NCBI GenBank assembly: GCA_900617975.1
Contig: UZAE01012041.1
Coordinates: 16,132 to 80,131 of the forward strand
Source of the DNA: Rodentolepis nana
Taxonomy: Eukaryota; Platyhelminthes; Cestoda; Cyclophyllidea; Hymenolepididae
Direction of reading: 5' to 3'
Length of the DNA stretch: 64,000 nt
The notes beneath the pieces were generated by a model that was not told the origin of the DNA, ran no database searches, and was given only the letters and a program-made list of their open reading frames with translations. Shown piece by piece: positions 30,001 through 45,000 of this stretch. Positions within the stretch are counted from its first letter, which is position 1; each line of letters begins with the position of its first letter. A program made the translations under genes and the position numbers.

Positions 30001-33000
30001 GACCAAAGACCTTTGAAGCATATTTCCTTGCATAGGAGATCTCGCTAAATCTTTGTACTTTTCCATAACCCCACTCTTTAAAGTAAATGCCATGGCTTAG
30101 GGGTCACCAAGGGACTTTCACCAAACTCGCGCTTTGTTAAGAACACCGACTTCACACTTGCCATTTTGTTACAAATCTGTCAAGTAGAACAGTTAGCTAA
30201 GAATGCCTTTTTAATATATTAATAGTATTAATTGACTAATTGGCTATTGTTTTTAGGCTATTTCCGTTCCAGTGGATGAAGAAAATTCTTTGCGTTGTTT
30301 ACATAATAAATCAAACTTTAATTTACGCTGTCATATTAAATTAAGAGTGATGGTTTTTTCGGCCTAACAACAAGAATTTTTACGTTTTTATTCACTTCGG
30401 GGTAATGATACTGCCCTTGTATATTAACAATGATCTACTGTCAATCAAAGTGCGAAAATTTTTCCAAATTAAAAATTTGCAGCTTAAAGCCTACGATACT
30501 TTTTTTAAAAAATAATTTAGCGAAATTTAAATCTGAGTTTACTTGAAGTGATATGCATTATCATCCCCATCATTAATTTCTAAATATATTCTGACTTTTA
30601 ACACCGTTTTTTTCCGCTGCGGTCGATTCTGATTGAAGAAGAAAACAAAAATTGGGATTAATCATAGCTGGTTATATTGACATTCATTATTTAATACATA
30701 CTCAAGTATTCAATGGCTCCTACTTTAGGTATTGAATTTTGTTTGAACCACAATGATTATTGCATATCAATGGCAACTTGCTAAATAATTGATTAAATAA
30801 ATGATTATTATTATTTTTTCACTGGATTCTAATGTGAAAAAAATTATTTGTAAGCGGACCATCTGATAACTAAGTAATAGAATAAATACATGGTACAATG
30901 CGACTAAAATTTTTAAGAAAGCATTCAATTTTACTGTTGAAGATGCTGGATTTAAGAATTAATTGTCATACAATACTGCGATTTAATGAAAAATTAATTT
31001 GAGTAAATTTAAACAAAGTGATTTGACTCTGGGTAGAATCTTTGCTGAATGTTGAAAGAGTGCAATGATTGTATTGCCAACTATTAGGGTTGAGAAGTGA
31101 CTTATCATAAATTTAATTTAAAATATCATATATAATCAAAGAAAAAAACTTAAAAGCCATTCTATTCATTAAACTTTTTACGGGTAAAGATCTACAATGG
31201 CTAAAGTTTCCGGCTATTTTAAGCAAGTCAGGCGTTACACATCCATCCATTCATTCCGCAATCGGTACTCCTTCAATTTCTAGCAAAAACTGTTATACCG
31301 TGATGAGTGTAAAAATTATCACACATAGCCTTTAGGCCAAAGTTCCTAAGGAGAAGAACAAATATCCTGCAAGTAATTAAAGAAATAAGAGATTTGAGTA
31401 CATGGTTGATGAGTAATATTTGTGCCAAATTAACCCCAACCAATGCGATGTTCCCTATTTCCACTGTAATAGGACATCTGGTCATCAACTTTCAAGCGAA
31501 CTTAAAGCTCTTCAGTGAATGAAATCTATACACAAAATAATAATTAATTCGAATGGTTTGACCGTTTGACTGGTGTGCAAATTATCGCCAGTTATTCATT
31601 TTAGTTTGCTGTACTTGTACGCTGTTAGATACAGTGTGCATATACACTTCTTAATTTTCCACCAAGATATATGTCCCCGTTAGCACAATTTTTGCGCTAT
31701 ATAAATCAACCCTCACGAGCCCAAATGCACTTTATACCTTTATGACAAGGGCAATATTTCCTGACCCTCTTGAAGTTTTCACACTTATAATTCTCCCCTG
31801 GGTCACTTGAATCATCAAGCACCTAATCTCTACGCCTAACATAAGTCAGTAATTAACTATTGACAAGCGCACGCAACAAATAATCATAATTGTGCGGGAA
31901 CAATTGAAAAAGAACTACAAGTTTAGGACAAATTCAATTAAATCTCATATTCTTAATATCTAATATCGGTAATTTGCTTAGATTGAACACACAGGGAGGG
32001 AATATTTCAGCCCTAAAAGTCAAAACAGCAGAAGTAAATGTCAAAGGCGATGCAAATGAAATGTAGATGTCTTCCTTCACAGTGAAAAAAAAAACAAATT
32101 TCTAGGTCGTTTGTTGGCATTAAAATAAAAGAGCCCGTAAATATTGGGGTATTCTAAATACATCCTCCCTTATTATAAAGGTTTGGTCCTTTGTCATATT
32201 TTGCGCCAAATAAAATATCAGGCGAAGAGTGGGTGTGCTGCAGCTGTGATAAGTACATAAACAATGAAGAATAAATACAATTAACTAATGAATTGTCTGC
32301 TTCGAAAGAGAATTTCCAGGCAAGAAAACAATTAACAAAGCCAAACTAACTGTTAAATAGTTAAATTGTTTTTTTCATTAATATGAAACTCTATTACGTT
32401 AAAAAAGATGATATTAAGAAAATTAGGCGGAAATGGTTAAAATAAGAGCACATTCATTATTAATTCCGTGGGGTGTGATAAATTTACCTCCACGTGGTGC
32501 ACCCTTAGCAACGTATACTCATTCGACAAAAAGTCTATTAACTGGCAATTGCCTTCTCACCTCAAACTTCCATGACCCGACTGTATGCTATATTCGACCC
32601 CCTCCACAGTACTCATCTTACATTTTCTCTGCCCTTGTGTCTGTCTTTCTGTCTGTCTCTTTTACATCTGAGAATCATTATACTGTCTCCACTCTCGACC
32701 TTTTGTCACTTTGATGTTCTTCCTCTCTGTGAATCCCGACTTCAGCTAAAGGGCTAATGATAACTACATTTGAAATAAATAAACTATTAGTTTCACTTCT
32801 GTCTTAGCACTTATTACTGGACCGTATATTTTAAATTCGCGGTCCCTCGCCAATAGCCTCTGCACTATATACATTCGAGGAATTCGGAAATTTGCTTATA
32901 AAATGAAATTTTTGGCGATAAAAATAGAAGCAACAAATTTCAGTGAATTTTGCTACATTGCACTACATTCTCATTTTCTATTTGACGTGCCTAATGAGAG

Positions 33001-36000
33001 GTAAATAATCTATAAGTTCTAAATATAAATTTAGATATTTGTAAATTATAATTTAGATTGATTGGGACCTTTGACTTCATTTTCTTAATTATGTAAGCAT
33101 GTAAGCAATTAATTACAGCAGTATGAAGTAATGGCAATGTTGAAAATCTAAAATGTTGCCTGAATCTTAATGTTGAATAGAGGCATTTTATTCAATAAGA
33201 AACGCCATGCCAATCACGTAAGATGCATATTTAGTGAATGAAACTTTTTTCTAGGAGGCGACGAATTAGGAGTGGATGGGTTACTATCAAACAGTTGTCG
33301 ATGTGCAATTTTTAGCGTTTTCCTTCAATCATTTCTTAACAATTTATATGCATTAATAGTACTTGCAAGGGAAACAAATGAATACTTTTAATTACGCTAA
33401 AAAAGGGTTTTTACTATCCGTTTACAATAGCACTTTTATCGAAAGTAAATTATAATCTGCTTAGTATATTTGAAAATGGTAAGTAAGGTAATGAGTGATT
33501 TATCCTATCAAAATTCAGGCTAAAAAAATATTCAATTTATTTATATATATATATATTCTATCAAGGGGTGTACGATAGACTTACCCCATGTGGAGCACCC
33601 TGGGCAACGTATATTCATGCAGCAAAAAAACTATTAACTGGCAGTTGACTTCTGACTTCAAACTACCATCACCACACTGTATGTCATATTCCACAACTTC
33701 CACAGTAGTCACCTTAACTTTTTTCTCTATTTTTGTGTCTGTCTGTCTCTTTAATATCTGTGAATCATTATTCTGCCCCTCCCTCTCGACTATTTTCAGT
33801 TTGATATTCCTCCTCCCTTCTGTGAAGCCCGAAGTCAGCTAAAGAGCTAATGATAACAATCAAAACGCCTGCCATTTGGAAATAAATAATATTCTATCAA
33901 TGATCTTTCAGTGCTCAATTGTCCCCTATATGCAGGTAAAATTCTTTTTAGATACTCAGTGAAGAACACAAAGAGAAAGTATGCCATTTAAAAGACCAAT
34001 TGGTTAATATAAAACTGAATATCAACAAATTGATTGGCTGCTTGTTGAGCCAATAAATACAGTGATGGTCTGAATAAACCGGATATGAGCTTGGTAAAGC
34101 AACAATTAAAGATTTTGTGCAAGAAAGAGGCGGATAAATAAAATATAAATTTTACAAGAAATTGCTTATGAGGAAGTGAATATGCTACATCTAACACATA
34201 AATTAATAGAAATTAAATGTATAAACCAAAACTGTAAGTAAACAATTGTAGCTGTCAGGTTGAGGTTGACCTTTTATCTTGTAATTTTTGCGAGATGAAA
34301 CATTTTGATGGTGAATCATAACAAATAGGAGAAATGTATTAAAATAAATATTTTAGGGAAAAAGAGTGGTAAACACAAGTAGATTCAAAACTTGATGTAC
34401 CAAATTTATTTCTATTTTTTTCAAAACCAGTGACACTAGATATACGCTTTTGCCTCTATTTGGCAAAGGCATAATAATACGGGGCTTTATTATACCCTTA
34501 ACCTTCAAAACACAACCAAATTAATCCGATGAAACAAACGTGTCAATTTGATTCGGATATTGCAATCGAGTGGTTGCTTGAATCTATGGGACTGTTCTCA
34601 ATAAAAGTACCAATTGAATATTTGACAACTCAAAACTAAAAGAAGCTGCTTGATACCGTGATGATAATCTGAAGTATTTTGTGATTTCCTTAACTTTGTC
34701 ATTCATTGGAAAAAAATACTTTAAATTGTTCCCTTTTTATTAATTATTATTAATAATCCAATAAGAGTATTAATCAAGGGAAATTGCAATTGAACGCTTA
34801 AGAAGTTACAACAATTTATGATTGAATAATTAGATTTGCAAAGTAGTTAATAATGTCAGGAAAAAATCAAGAAGCCATATCATATTTTAATGAAACTATT
34901 CTTTTGGTATCATAAACTATGTAAACAAACTTTAGATGCACTGATATTGATGCAAACAAATAAGCTGAAATTAATGAAACTTCCTGCATTTTTGCAATTT
35001 TAAATCGATTAATTCAATTCGGTCACATTAAATAGATCAGCAGTTTGGTGAGCTTTAATAGTCATAAAGTTTAACTTATCGCACCTGGAGAAACAGTTTT
35101 GACACTGAGTGATTAAGTTAATAAAGTTAGTGATTTCAGTCATCTCATAGCTGAACTCCAAAGATTGTAAGCTTTCAACCATCAATTTAAATTATTTGTA
35201 CACACACTCGCTCTCTCAAAATCATTTGAAGTAGGAGGAAAGACCATTATAAATACCAGTACCGGGGTGAGTTTAGAGGGAGAAACCATTAACTTAAATT
35301 ATTTCTACCTCAAACTGCCTATTTTTTTAAATATTTGCGTCTCACTTCGGTGTCAAAATTTAAGTGGATTACAGATCTGTGCCACCTTCACAACATTCTC
35401 AGCATCTGGTCCTGTCTCTACTAATATGCCCTAGTTGCTATCCACGATAAAAGAGATTTTAGGTTATCATTGGTCAGTTTTTTTAATAATATTGTGACAA
35501 ATGAATGAAGTAGACAAAGGATTAATGGTCAACAAGTCCTAGAAAATCAAAAAAGGAGCAAAATTGCGTGGTGATATAATAATAGCAAGGTAAGGCACTG
35601 CTGTTGAGTTTTAGAAAAACATTTCATCGTTAATTTGAAGATTCGTCTTGAATTTTGATTACTTCGTACCGATAGGTTATTATTATAATCAGGTCTTAGT
35701 GGAATATAATACTTGATACCCTCTTCTTAAAATATTGTTGCGTTCAGAAGCTCTCTCATGTTGATAAAAAATCAATTAAAATTTGCTTGTCATATGTAAT
35801 AAATACACCGAAATGATTCTTTATAGAATTAACTTTGAAGCATTTGAAAGGAGGGGCTAATGAATGGATTTAATTTGCATACACAACTCTTGTAGAGACT
35901 GGGATTTGCATTATTATAAATTAATTTGTTTTAAGGCAAAAGTCAAGTTTAAAATTTATTTTAGTTGTGTAAAAGTGAGATTTTTCAAGGAGTAAAGCTT

Positions 36001-39000
36001 CCTTTCATGTAGTCATAAATCTTAGACATTCGTGACGATTTTTACGCACCATATTTAGCAGCATATAATAACGCTAGCAAAGCCACCTCGAGTTATCCTA
36101 TTGGTTCAACTTGCCAGGTAGAAACGACACCTCGTTATGGGAACAGTATGTTTAGTTCCAAAAGACATTCACCTTCCATAATATAATAAAACAAGCATTA
36201 CTCGAAACATTTAATTCCTTAGAGAAGCAGTAATTATGAGTGAGATATCTCAATTGGAATCGTTTGAGAAGCAAATCTTGCTTGTATTACATCGTTCAAA
36301 TAAACATATTTAGAGCCAAACAATTGATTTCGATTAAAAGGTTTATTGAATCAGTAATTTGACCAAACTTTTCATGGAATTTCAGTATTTCATCGGAGTA
36401 AATCAATTGGATTTGATGTCACATTCATTACACCCTCATTGAGCAGATTTACAACCGAATGTTCTTCTTCCTTATTTTTTCTAAAACTCGCACGGTTTAA
36501 ACTGAATTACAAGCATAGTGATGTATGCACAGCAAATGGGTTACTTTAGTTCTAGGAAAAATTAAATTCTTCTTTGGTAAAAATTCCTAGATAACTAACA
36601 ATGCGTATCCAATCAAATGAATTCTAATTTAATGATAGTATTATAGCCATTTTTTAATAAGCGCTAGAAAAGATCAATATAAAAATAGCTCGAATATTGG
36701 GGGGGGGATGGAAAATAATACGAATACATCAAAACATCCATTTTAGCTTATCTACTTCTATAAAATATCTTCAAATAGTTCATTTTAGTACGTTAGCGCT
36801 CACGTTAATTCGCCGCTAGAGATGCAGTGTACTCCTCGAAATAACCAAATTTGGGTAATAAAAATGATATTTTAGAGGTAAAATAAACCACCAAAATTTC
36901 TATAAATCAAAAATAGTTTAAATAAGGTTAAAAACAGTAGGCCAAGAAAATTACGCATATATATGCGTTGCCAAGATAGCAGAGGTCCAACTTCATACTA
37001 AAAGGGGTACTGAGCGCTTGCACGGGATCACGTGATGTCTAGCCTCCATTGGGTGATAATTGCGCACACTCAGTGTTTCGTTTCACTTATTAATAAGCGA
37101 TTGTGAATAGAGTCCCGAAGAGTACAGTTTTCAATAATGCAAGGGAAGTTTATTGTTGAAACGTATTAGAGTTATAAATCGCTTGAACAATTCACAGACA
37201 GTTGTTTCTGTTAAAAGTGCTACCCAGAAAGTGGTAGCTAAGTTTAGAGCTAAGGGTTCAGACGTTAAAGCAATACGTAACGCGTGAATACGATTTATTC
37301 AGCAGAAAATAGTCAAGGTGTTCACGAGGCTCTGCTTAGAAGTCTACAAAAACAACCACACTTATATCCCCCCCCATTAGACATCAAATGAACGTCATAC
37401 CAAGAACGTTGGACCCGGTAGAAACATGAGAGTACAAAATAGAAGAAGTGCTAATATTAGAACCTACGGATTACTCACATAGGCAAAGGAGAGTTGAAAA
37501 TGAATAGTCGCAATGCGATTGAGGAAATTGAACCAAATGAATTGACAAAATTTTCCCTTAACATGCTCTAAACTATTAATCATTCCGCATTTAATATTCT
37601 TGATACTCTATATTTACTGCTTTTAAATAAAATTTAAATAATAATTTCCCTTTCTTTAACCCCACGGAACCTCTTTAATGTTAGCCATCCGGAGTCACTG
37701 AATTGGCTGGAGGTGGAAATAAGATATCCGTCCACTAATTTCTTCTAAATGAATGACCTAAGCTTGATTGAATTTCTCAAAACTCCTACTGACCACCATC
37801 TTCAAATGCAGTTTATGCTTGTTAACCAACAATTTTAAGAATTAATACCACTGTTTCTAAAGAAAATAATTTAAACGAGTAATACAGCAAATCTTTCATC
37901 AACAAGTACTGTTTTGTCTACAGTAGTTCTCCAAATAGAGTAAAACGACTTGATGCAGAAGACTTTCCATTAATACCTAAATCACTCTCAGCAACACCAC
38001 CTTGAGTGCTTATTTGCATTCGTTGACTCTTAATCGAATCCCTTACCCCACCCATACATTAACACTTATTTGGCTCACCACATTTGTTTTATTGAGGTCG
38101 AAGAAAGTGTGTTGGCACCTCCCAGCACCCTCCAACACCTCTCACATCTCTGCGAATACGGTCCCGGGAGTTTTCTCGATTGCTAAATTTAACTGCTAAA
38201 GCAAGGAATCCACTAGCAAATGAACTGTAATTGAGAAATCTTCACTATTGAGGGCCAAGATAAAAAGAATTTAAAAGAAATAAAAATAATTTTAAACAAA
38301 ACAATCCTTTGACTATATATGCAATATTATCAAAAGACAAAATTGTTGTTACTTTTCTTATTTAGCAACCCTGGTTGCAAGAAATAACTCGGCTGTTTTT
38401 ATCGCTCTAAGATATTAAAGAGGATTTATGATTTGCCCGTTTCCAGCTATGTAGTAATACATATAACGAGCGGAAATATAAATATGAAAGAAAAGATTTG
38501 AAATTATGACTATGACATATGAAACCTTGATTATGCATTAAAAATAGACTTGTATCGATTATTTCTAAGATTTTTCCATGGTTGCTACAGTTAAATATAA
38601 TAAAGTTCATGTACGCACCAAAAATAGCATTTGCGCTAATGATAAAATATTCTGTTGGTAATACTAATTTTAGACCAATGAATGTCTAAATTTCTTAAAT
38701 CTCGAAGAATTTAATTCCTAATAGTCTTAAATGTAAGCAAAGAATCCAGTGTTCTTTACTAAATGAACGCTTAAAACGCAAAATGATCAAATAATTGGTG
38801 TAGGTGAAGCGTGAGTATTTAAAAAGAAAATAGAGTTCTAAAATTAACCTCAAAAATTTTCTCTATCATTTTATTCTATCGCATCGATTTTATCGCTTTG
38901 TCTATACCCTAAATCGTAGCATGTTTTGAGTCATTAATTTAAGCTCTTTGATTTCCAGAAATGGTTAACGCCTTCGATGTTTATCGAGTTAATGAACTGG

Positions 39001-42000
39001 CCAATGTATCTAAACATAAAGCTCTTCAAATCGCCTTTTAAAATTAAAATTTTATCAAAGTAGAGTATGGCACAAAATGAAGAAAAATTGTGTCCATATT
39101 TTGAAACTTTTGACGATAATTACATGGCACTTTCTATAAAACTCAGTGAATTTGCAATATGTAACAAGATCCTGGGCCATTATGCACAGTCAAAACTTCG
39201 TTTCATATGATGATTAATCGAGTTTTTCATTGGCCTTAATATTTGATTCACAACATCAATATGCATATATATATATATATATATATACGTGTCTGTGTAG
39301 TAAGATCAATTGCTATAAGAAGTCATTTCATAGGATAATTAATAAAGTTTTTTTATCACTAATAAAAAATTTGATATGCAACATCAATATATATGTATAT
39401 ATGTGTAGCAAGATCTAGGGCTACATTTTGAATCCAACTATGATTTTTGAAAATAATTCGCAAATAATTAACTGTATCAGCGAAATGACATTTATAAAGC
39501 TTGTTTTCGAAAACTTTTCTATGCTAAAATTGGCGCTGTCTTTCTCGTACCCACATATGCAAAAAACAGTTAAACAGCCATATAGTACATTTTGATTCCT
39601 TTGCCCTATTTATTAAACTGGAAGCAAATTTGGACAAAATTTGAAATGAAGGTCGAAATTCGTCTTCTCCAATCGAAGCCATTATTGATGGCAAATGAAA
39701 ACAGCACATTTTGTGCAGTGGAAAGTATATAGACCAGATGAGGCAATGAAAACAGCTAAATTAGCGTCGAGCTTTTGGGGACCAAAATAATTAATACTCT
39801 GCTCTATAAGATCTCTGATCTCACTATATTGCCAGCATTTAATTTCTTTTTTAATGCGTTTCAAAGATTTTTCACCTTCGCCATATGGAAATTCAAAATT
39901 ATATCATTCCCCCCCCTCCCCCCAAACGGATGTGAATATCCATCACTTTGTGGAATCACTTTGTTACCATCTTAATCCATTTACCAATAATGGGAAATAG
40001 TGGTTGGCATTTGGCGTTTGAGCAAGCTATTGGTCCGTTGTCATTAAATACACTTTTGATTGGCGCTTAGGTTAGTACGTGATATAGCTGTGCAATTCTT
40101 TAACAATATTGCTTAGATGGTTCATATTGATACTAGGAGCGGGTATTTCAAAATGATATGCGCTATAATTTGAAGTACTTCAAATAGTTTTGTGGTACTC
40201 AAGAACAAATGGGTGAAAATGAAATTTCTAATATCTTAAGCCGCATGCTAAGATTTACCTCATATCGTGAGATAAGCAATATATATTCATTAGATACTAA
40301 GCCTTTTTCACTTAGATCAATCACTTTCCCATTAGCTAAACCTGAAATGACGATCAAATGATAATGCAAATCTAAACAACATGTTAATTTATTGTTATTG
40401 TTATAATTGGTAAGTACATATCCATGCAATATATTACCAAACAGACATAAACAAAAAATGTATGATTATTTGAGATTAATATAACTTTATAACTAGATTC
40501 CGAGAATAAAAGACGGTCTAAATGATTTTTAAAGAAAAAATATTTCCCAGCTAATTTATTTGTAGACTCCATTTCTGAGCAGTACTCACTTCAAACTGCG
40601 CTCCGAATTGCTTCCTAGTTTGTTTTAATGCGTTGTAAAAATGGAAACCCACAGTTAAAGTGAGCTAAAAGGTGTGGATTTGAAAACAAGAAAAACAAAA
40701 TCTTGAATTTTAAGGAGGACTTGATATTTATTAAGTAAACCTTTCTATCCTGGGATAGAAAAATTAATTTTGAGAATGTATATGTCTATGTGGCATAGCG
40801 TATTTTGTAGAATTTGTCAAGTGTGTAAATAACAATTGTTAAGCTGTTTCTGTGGCAGTCATATATCGAAAAACCTGTCAATAAATAGGTTTCGATGTTC
40901 TTCTAATTTTCCTGACGATGGTACTGACTAGCAGAAGTACTTATCACTTAACACCAAGCATTTGTTTATGCCGGTTTTGCAGAACGGAATTTCGCCTGAC
41001 TTTGGCATACGATAAATGTACTTTTTGAAAATGGTTAAAGGTCTATATTTTCTTGCCTCGGAAAATTGCAATTTAGGCCTAAATGCAACCAGTCCTTTAT
41101 GGAGTTGAGTTATCCGCCCTTTATCTGTCCACATTTTTGCCGGTATTACTACAGTACTCGGCCATTAATACACCCTCATTTGTACTTGTTATGTAATCAA
41201 CTGTTTTTTGGCTTTCCAATGGTTACTTCTCAACCAGAATACAAATTTAGGGGCCCACGAAATAAAGTTTATCATCTCATATCATTTCTTTTTCGTATTT
41301 TATACCGCAGTTTATATCCCTCTTTGTGATTCAAGATAATACCCTAATATCATTCAAAGTACTTCCTAGTTCTGTAATGATTAAAACAAAATATAAGTAT
41401 GATTACCTGGGGGGGGGCGTTGCATTTAAATTAAAATTTTTTGACGGTTTTTTAGACACTTCGTTTAATATAGCAAAAATACTTTAAGGATACAGGTTGT
41501 GTGTGTAGGCATGGTGAATTTAATAACTTCGTTAGTATTTCCTCTCAGGGCAAATTTTCGGCATTATTTATGAGCAGTAGATTTTTACTTTCCGTGCACA
41601 ACGCTAAAGCAGACAGAGAAAAATGTAGACACTGCAAGTCGCATTTCTTTGTTCCCATTTTTGAACGCCTTTACTGCTAGTGAAGCCATAACTGCAAATT
41701 ATGATCTACCGCTCCCAGTTCACAGATGTTAATTCTGGTAAAAATATTTAAATCGGATTTTAGGAAAGTACGTTAGATACTGACGTAGTAACTTTGGCGG
41801 TTGATACAAATTCTGATCAACTGCATTAATAATTTTAGCAAAAGTGCGTATGTTCATGGCAACTGTCCACTTATACCTGAAGGACATTGATAAATTGAAA
41901 GGGATAAAAATTTTTGCGCGGTTTCATTAACCTCCTGAATATAACGAAGTTTGGTAGAGAATCACGTGCTTAGGTTTATTGGCAAGGTGAAATAAAAGCT

Positions 42001-45000
42001 TCATTTCCACCCAACTGTTACTGTGAAGGAGAAGTGGTCCGTTTTCGACATTGTTAGTGAAAAATGACAATGATTGGCCCCGAATCAATCCGAGTTAGAG
42101 ATTCTTTATCTTTATCACCACTTTAAATTGTTAAAATTTTGCACAAAGATGACAAGCAAAAACTTTTTAAAGTAGTTGAGAAAGGTAATTTTTCACAATG
42201 ACAGAGACTGACCTTCCACAAATTAGCAATGACATTTAAAGGGTTTTTTCACATCTACCAACTCTCGCTCCATTATCACATTTTCAAGTTTATGTAGTGT
42301 ACACTGAGGCGAAAATAGAGGCTTTTCAACTGTGATTGCCGTCAAACACCATTTAAACGATTCTTTCAATGACAGCACCATTTGCAAAAAGTGATCAAAA
42401 AAGCTTAGAACAAAAAATAGGAAATTGTTGCAATTATGTTGGATAAAAGTATGTGTCAATTTTAATATGTGAGATTTCTTGTTGTTACCAAAAAATTCCT
42501 TCTTTTGAGATCACATATATTCCTAAAATATAGCATTTTATTTATGGGCACTAGGAGCATTTGCAACTGTACCTTATACACATCATATTATTACAATTAA
42601 TTTTAACATTTTAAAACTATTTTAAAATATTGTCAATATAGCTTTAATTAGTATCATTTTTATAACAAATTAGAATTATTGGTATTATTATATCTAATCA
42701 CATGGAAATGTATGAAAATAAAATAGGGGTATTAGAAGGAGCTACAGGAATAGGCGAAAGGAATTATTATCAAGTAAAAATTCTTACCAATTAATTGTTT
42801 AAAATATTTCCTTACCTTCTTAAAATCAATTAACATTTAATGATGAAGAACAGAGCAACCGGTATATACAATTGTGGCTTCTCATTTAGTTTGACTAATG
42901 AACCTGTTATGAATATAATAAACTCGACCCTACTTTACAATTATTACTTCAGGTTATAATTAACAATAAAATATATGGACTCCTTCAAGCATCAACTTTG
43001 TTGAAATTCACCTCAATTTTATACTTTAGTATTACAAATGTAATAAGTGTCCGCCCTATTTTTTTCATTTCCATTAAAAGGCCAATTTAAACCACCAAAA
43101 AATACTGTATGGGAGGGTGAACAAAGTTCTTCGAAATTTACCCTTGGTATAATTCTAGTTTAAGGAGCTTTAATCGAACAATTAAGCGTCTAATTAATTT
43201 TTGTGCATTAGCGATAAAAACGCCATTAGAGAATTAGTAAATTGTTTCAAGAATTATTGGAATAGAAGAGATTTACGAAAGGAGTGTGAAGTTTGTTTTT
43301 TTCCTTAATTTCAGTTTTGTCAATCAATCTTCAGACCCATTTATAGCGTGTTAAAAGAAGGATACAATTTTGTAATTCTCTATACCATTTAGTTACCGTT
43401 GTGTCATGCTGAAAAACTGAGTTATTTTAGGTGCGGCAATCAATCTCAATGCAAAATCCAGTAAAAAAAGAAGTAAAACCCTAATTATTCTATTCACTGA
43501 CAAATAGTAAAAACAAAATTGGATTTTTATGACTTGTATTTTTAATTTCCTTGCCAATTTTTTAATATTAATGTATTGTTTGCAAAGGGAGACATTAATA
43601 TAAAATCAAAATACTTTTACTTGCAAAAGAACTGAGAACGCTGAATGGTTTCATTTAATATCTAGAAATAATGACAAAAAAATTTGCACAATACTTTTAT
43701 GTAAATAATTATTACTGCGGACTGTGAAATAAAATTAAAATAATTTCAAATGACAAAATAATAGTTGGGGAACTCCTAGAATGTGTGTCATGTTACCTAA
43801 ACTATAAGCCGGTCGTTTTAAATTCGCTAAATTTAGAATGGATTCATTTTAGAGAAACTTAGAGGTGATATCGGTCTTTTTATCCTCAGATAAATAAGCG
43901 AAATTTGGCACCGAATTCGGTGTTATCATTCACATACACTATTTTCTAACCTCTCAAGTAAATCCATGCAAAATTATTCAAAACATTTTTTCATTAAAAT
44001 TATTGGGGTTTGCAGTTTACCATGTATGTATGGGCTTAACAATAATAAAAGTAAATTTATTGTTGAGATATGCATTCTAACTTAATTTGCGCACTTGAAA
44101 TTTATAAAATTCAAGGATATGCTTTATTTGGCCAAGAGAGGTGATGCAATGACTAATATATATTTATTTAAGATTTGTCGGTGGAATCTAAACAAAAACG
44201 TTTAAAATTGAATGTTCTCAACAATAATACCAACTTCACCAAGTCAACGTGAATTTAAAGTTGACTCAGGGAATAAAGATTAAATTTTATCAAAATTGGC
44301 AAATGGGATATATAATAAAGCTTTTCTATTATGCGAATTATTTATAAAATCCCTAATTTTGTTTAATCAACTGGCTTCCTCTTTAGAAAATTGCGATATC
44401 AAATAGCAATTTAAATAAATCAAAGAGAATGCCAATAAATTGAAAAAGTAGTTAATTTGGGAAATGATGCTTGATAAGATTTTAATTCCTATTTATAGGT
44501 GTTTGTTAAAAGATGATAACGTATTTATTCTCAGTCATTTAAAATTGCCATATCATTACTTTGCGAGTGAAAGAATTTCCGTTCATATCTGTTAATTGGC
44601 TCAATTAGTTAAAAATGCATTTCTCGATGCAGTAAATAAATGTACTGCGAATGCAGAAAAATGTTTGCTTTAAAATAGAATTTTATTTGTTTCTTAAATG
44701 TAATTCAAATTTTCACAGGCTTGTAAATCCACATTAATTTAACGAACTATATTATTTGCCATTTGTTTTAAGCGGTTATGATTTACTTTATCTTTGTTTA
44801 AATTTTAGCTTTAAATGAGTCTGCAAGAAAGAGGCTGTGTGAGGGGTTGTTTGGGCAAAAACTTATAAATTCGTATCCTCCAATCGGCATGAAATTCCCA
44901 AGTACTTCGAATTGTAAAAAAGCAACGAAGCATTTTTTCAGAGTTTCATTAAGAAGAAAAATTCCAAATTTTATTGGAGACATATGTTCAAATATGACAC

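Noticed and set aside
31273..31488. 71-codon hydrophobic minus ORF
   Set aside because: No splice support or family likeness.
39524..39864. Two overlapping minus ORFs of about 60 codons in different frames
   Set aside because: Protein-like in parts, but neither has good splice sites or a recognisable family.
42223..42459. 78-codon minus ORF with good codon pattern
   Set aside because: No donor/acceptor combination gives the phase needed to join the RhoGEF exons, and no domain is recognised.
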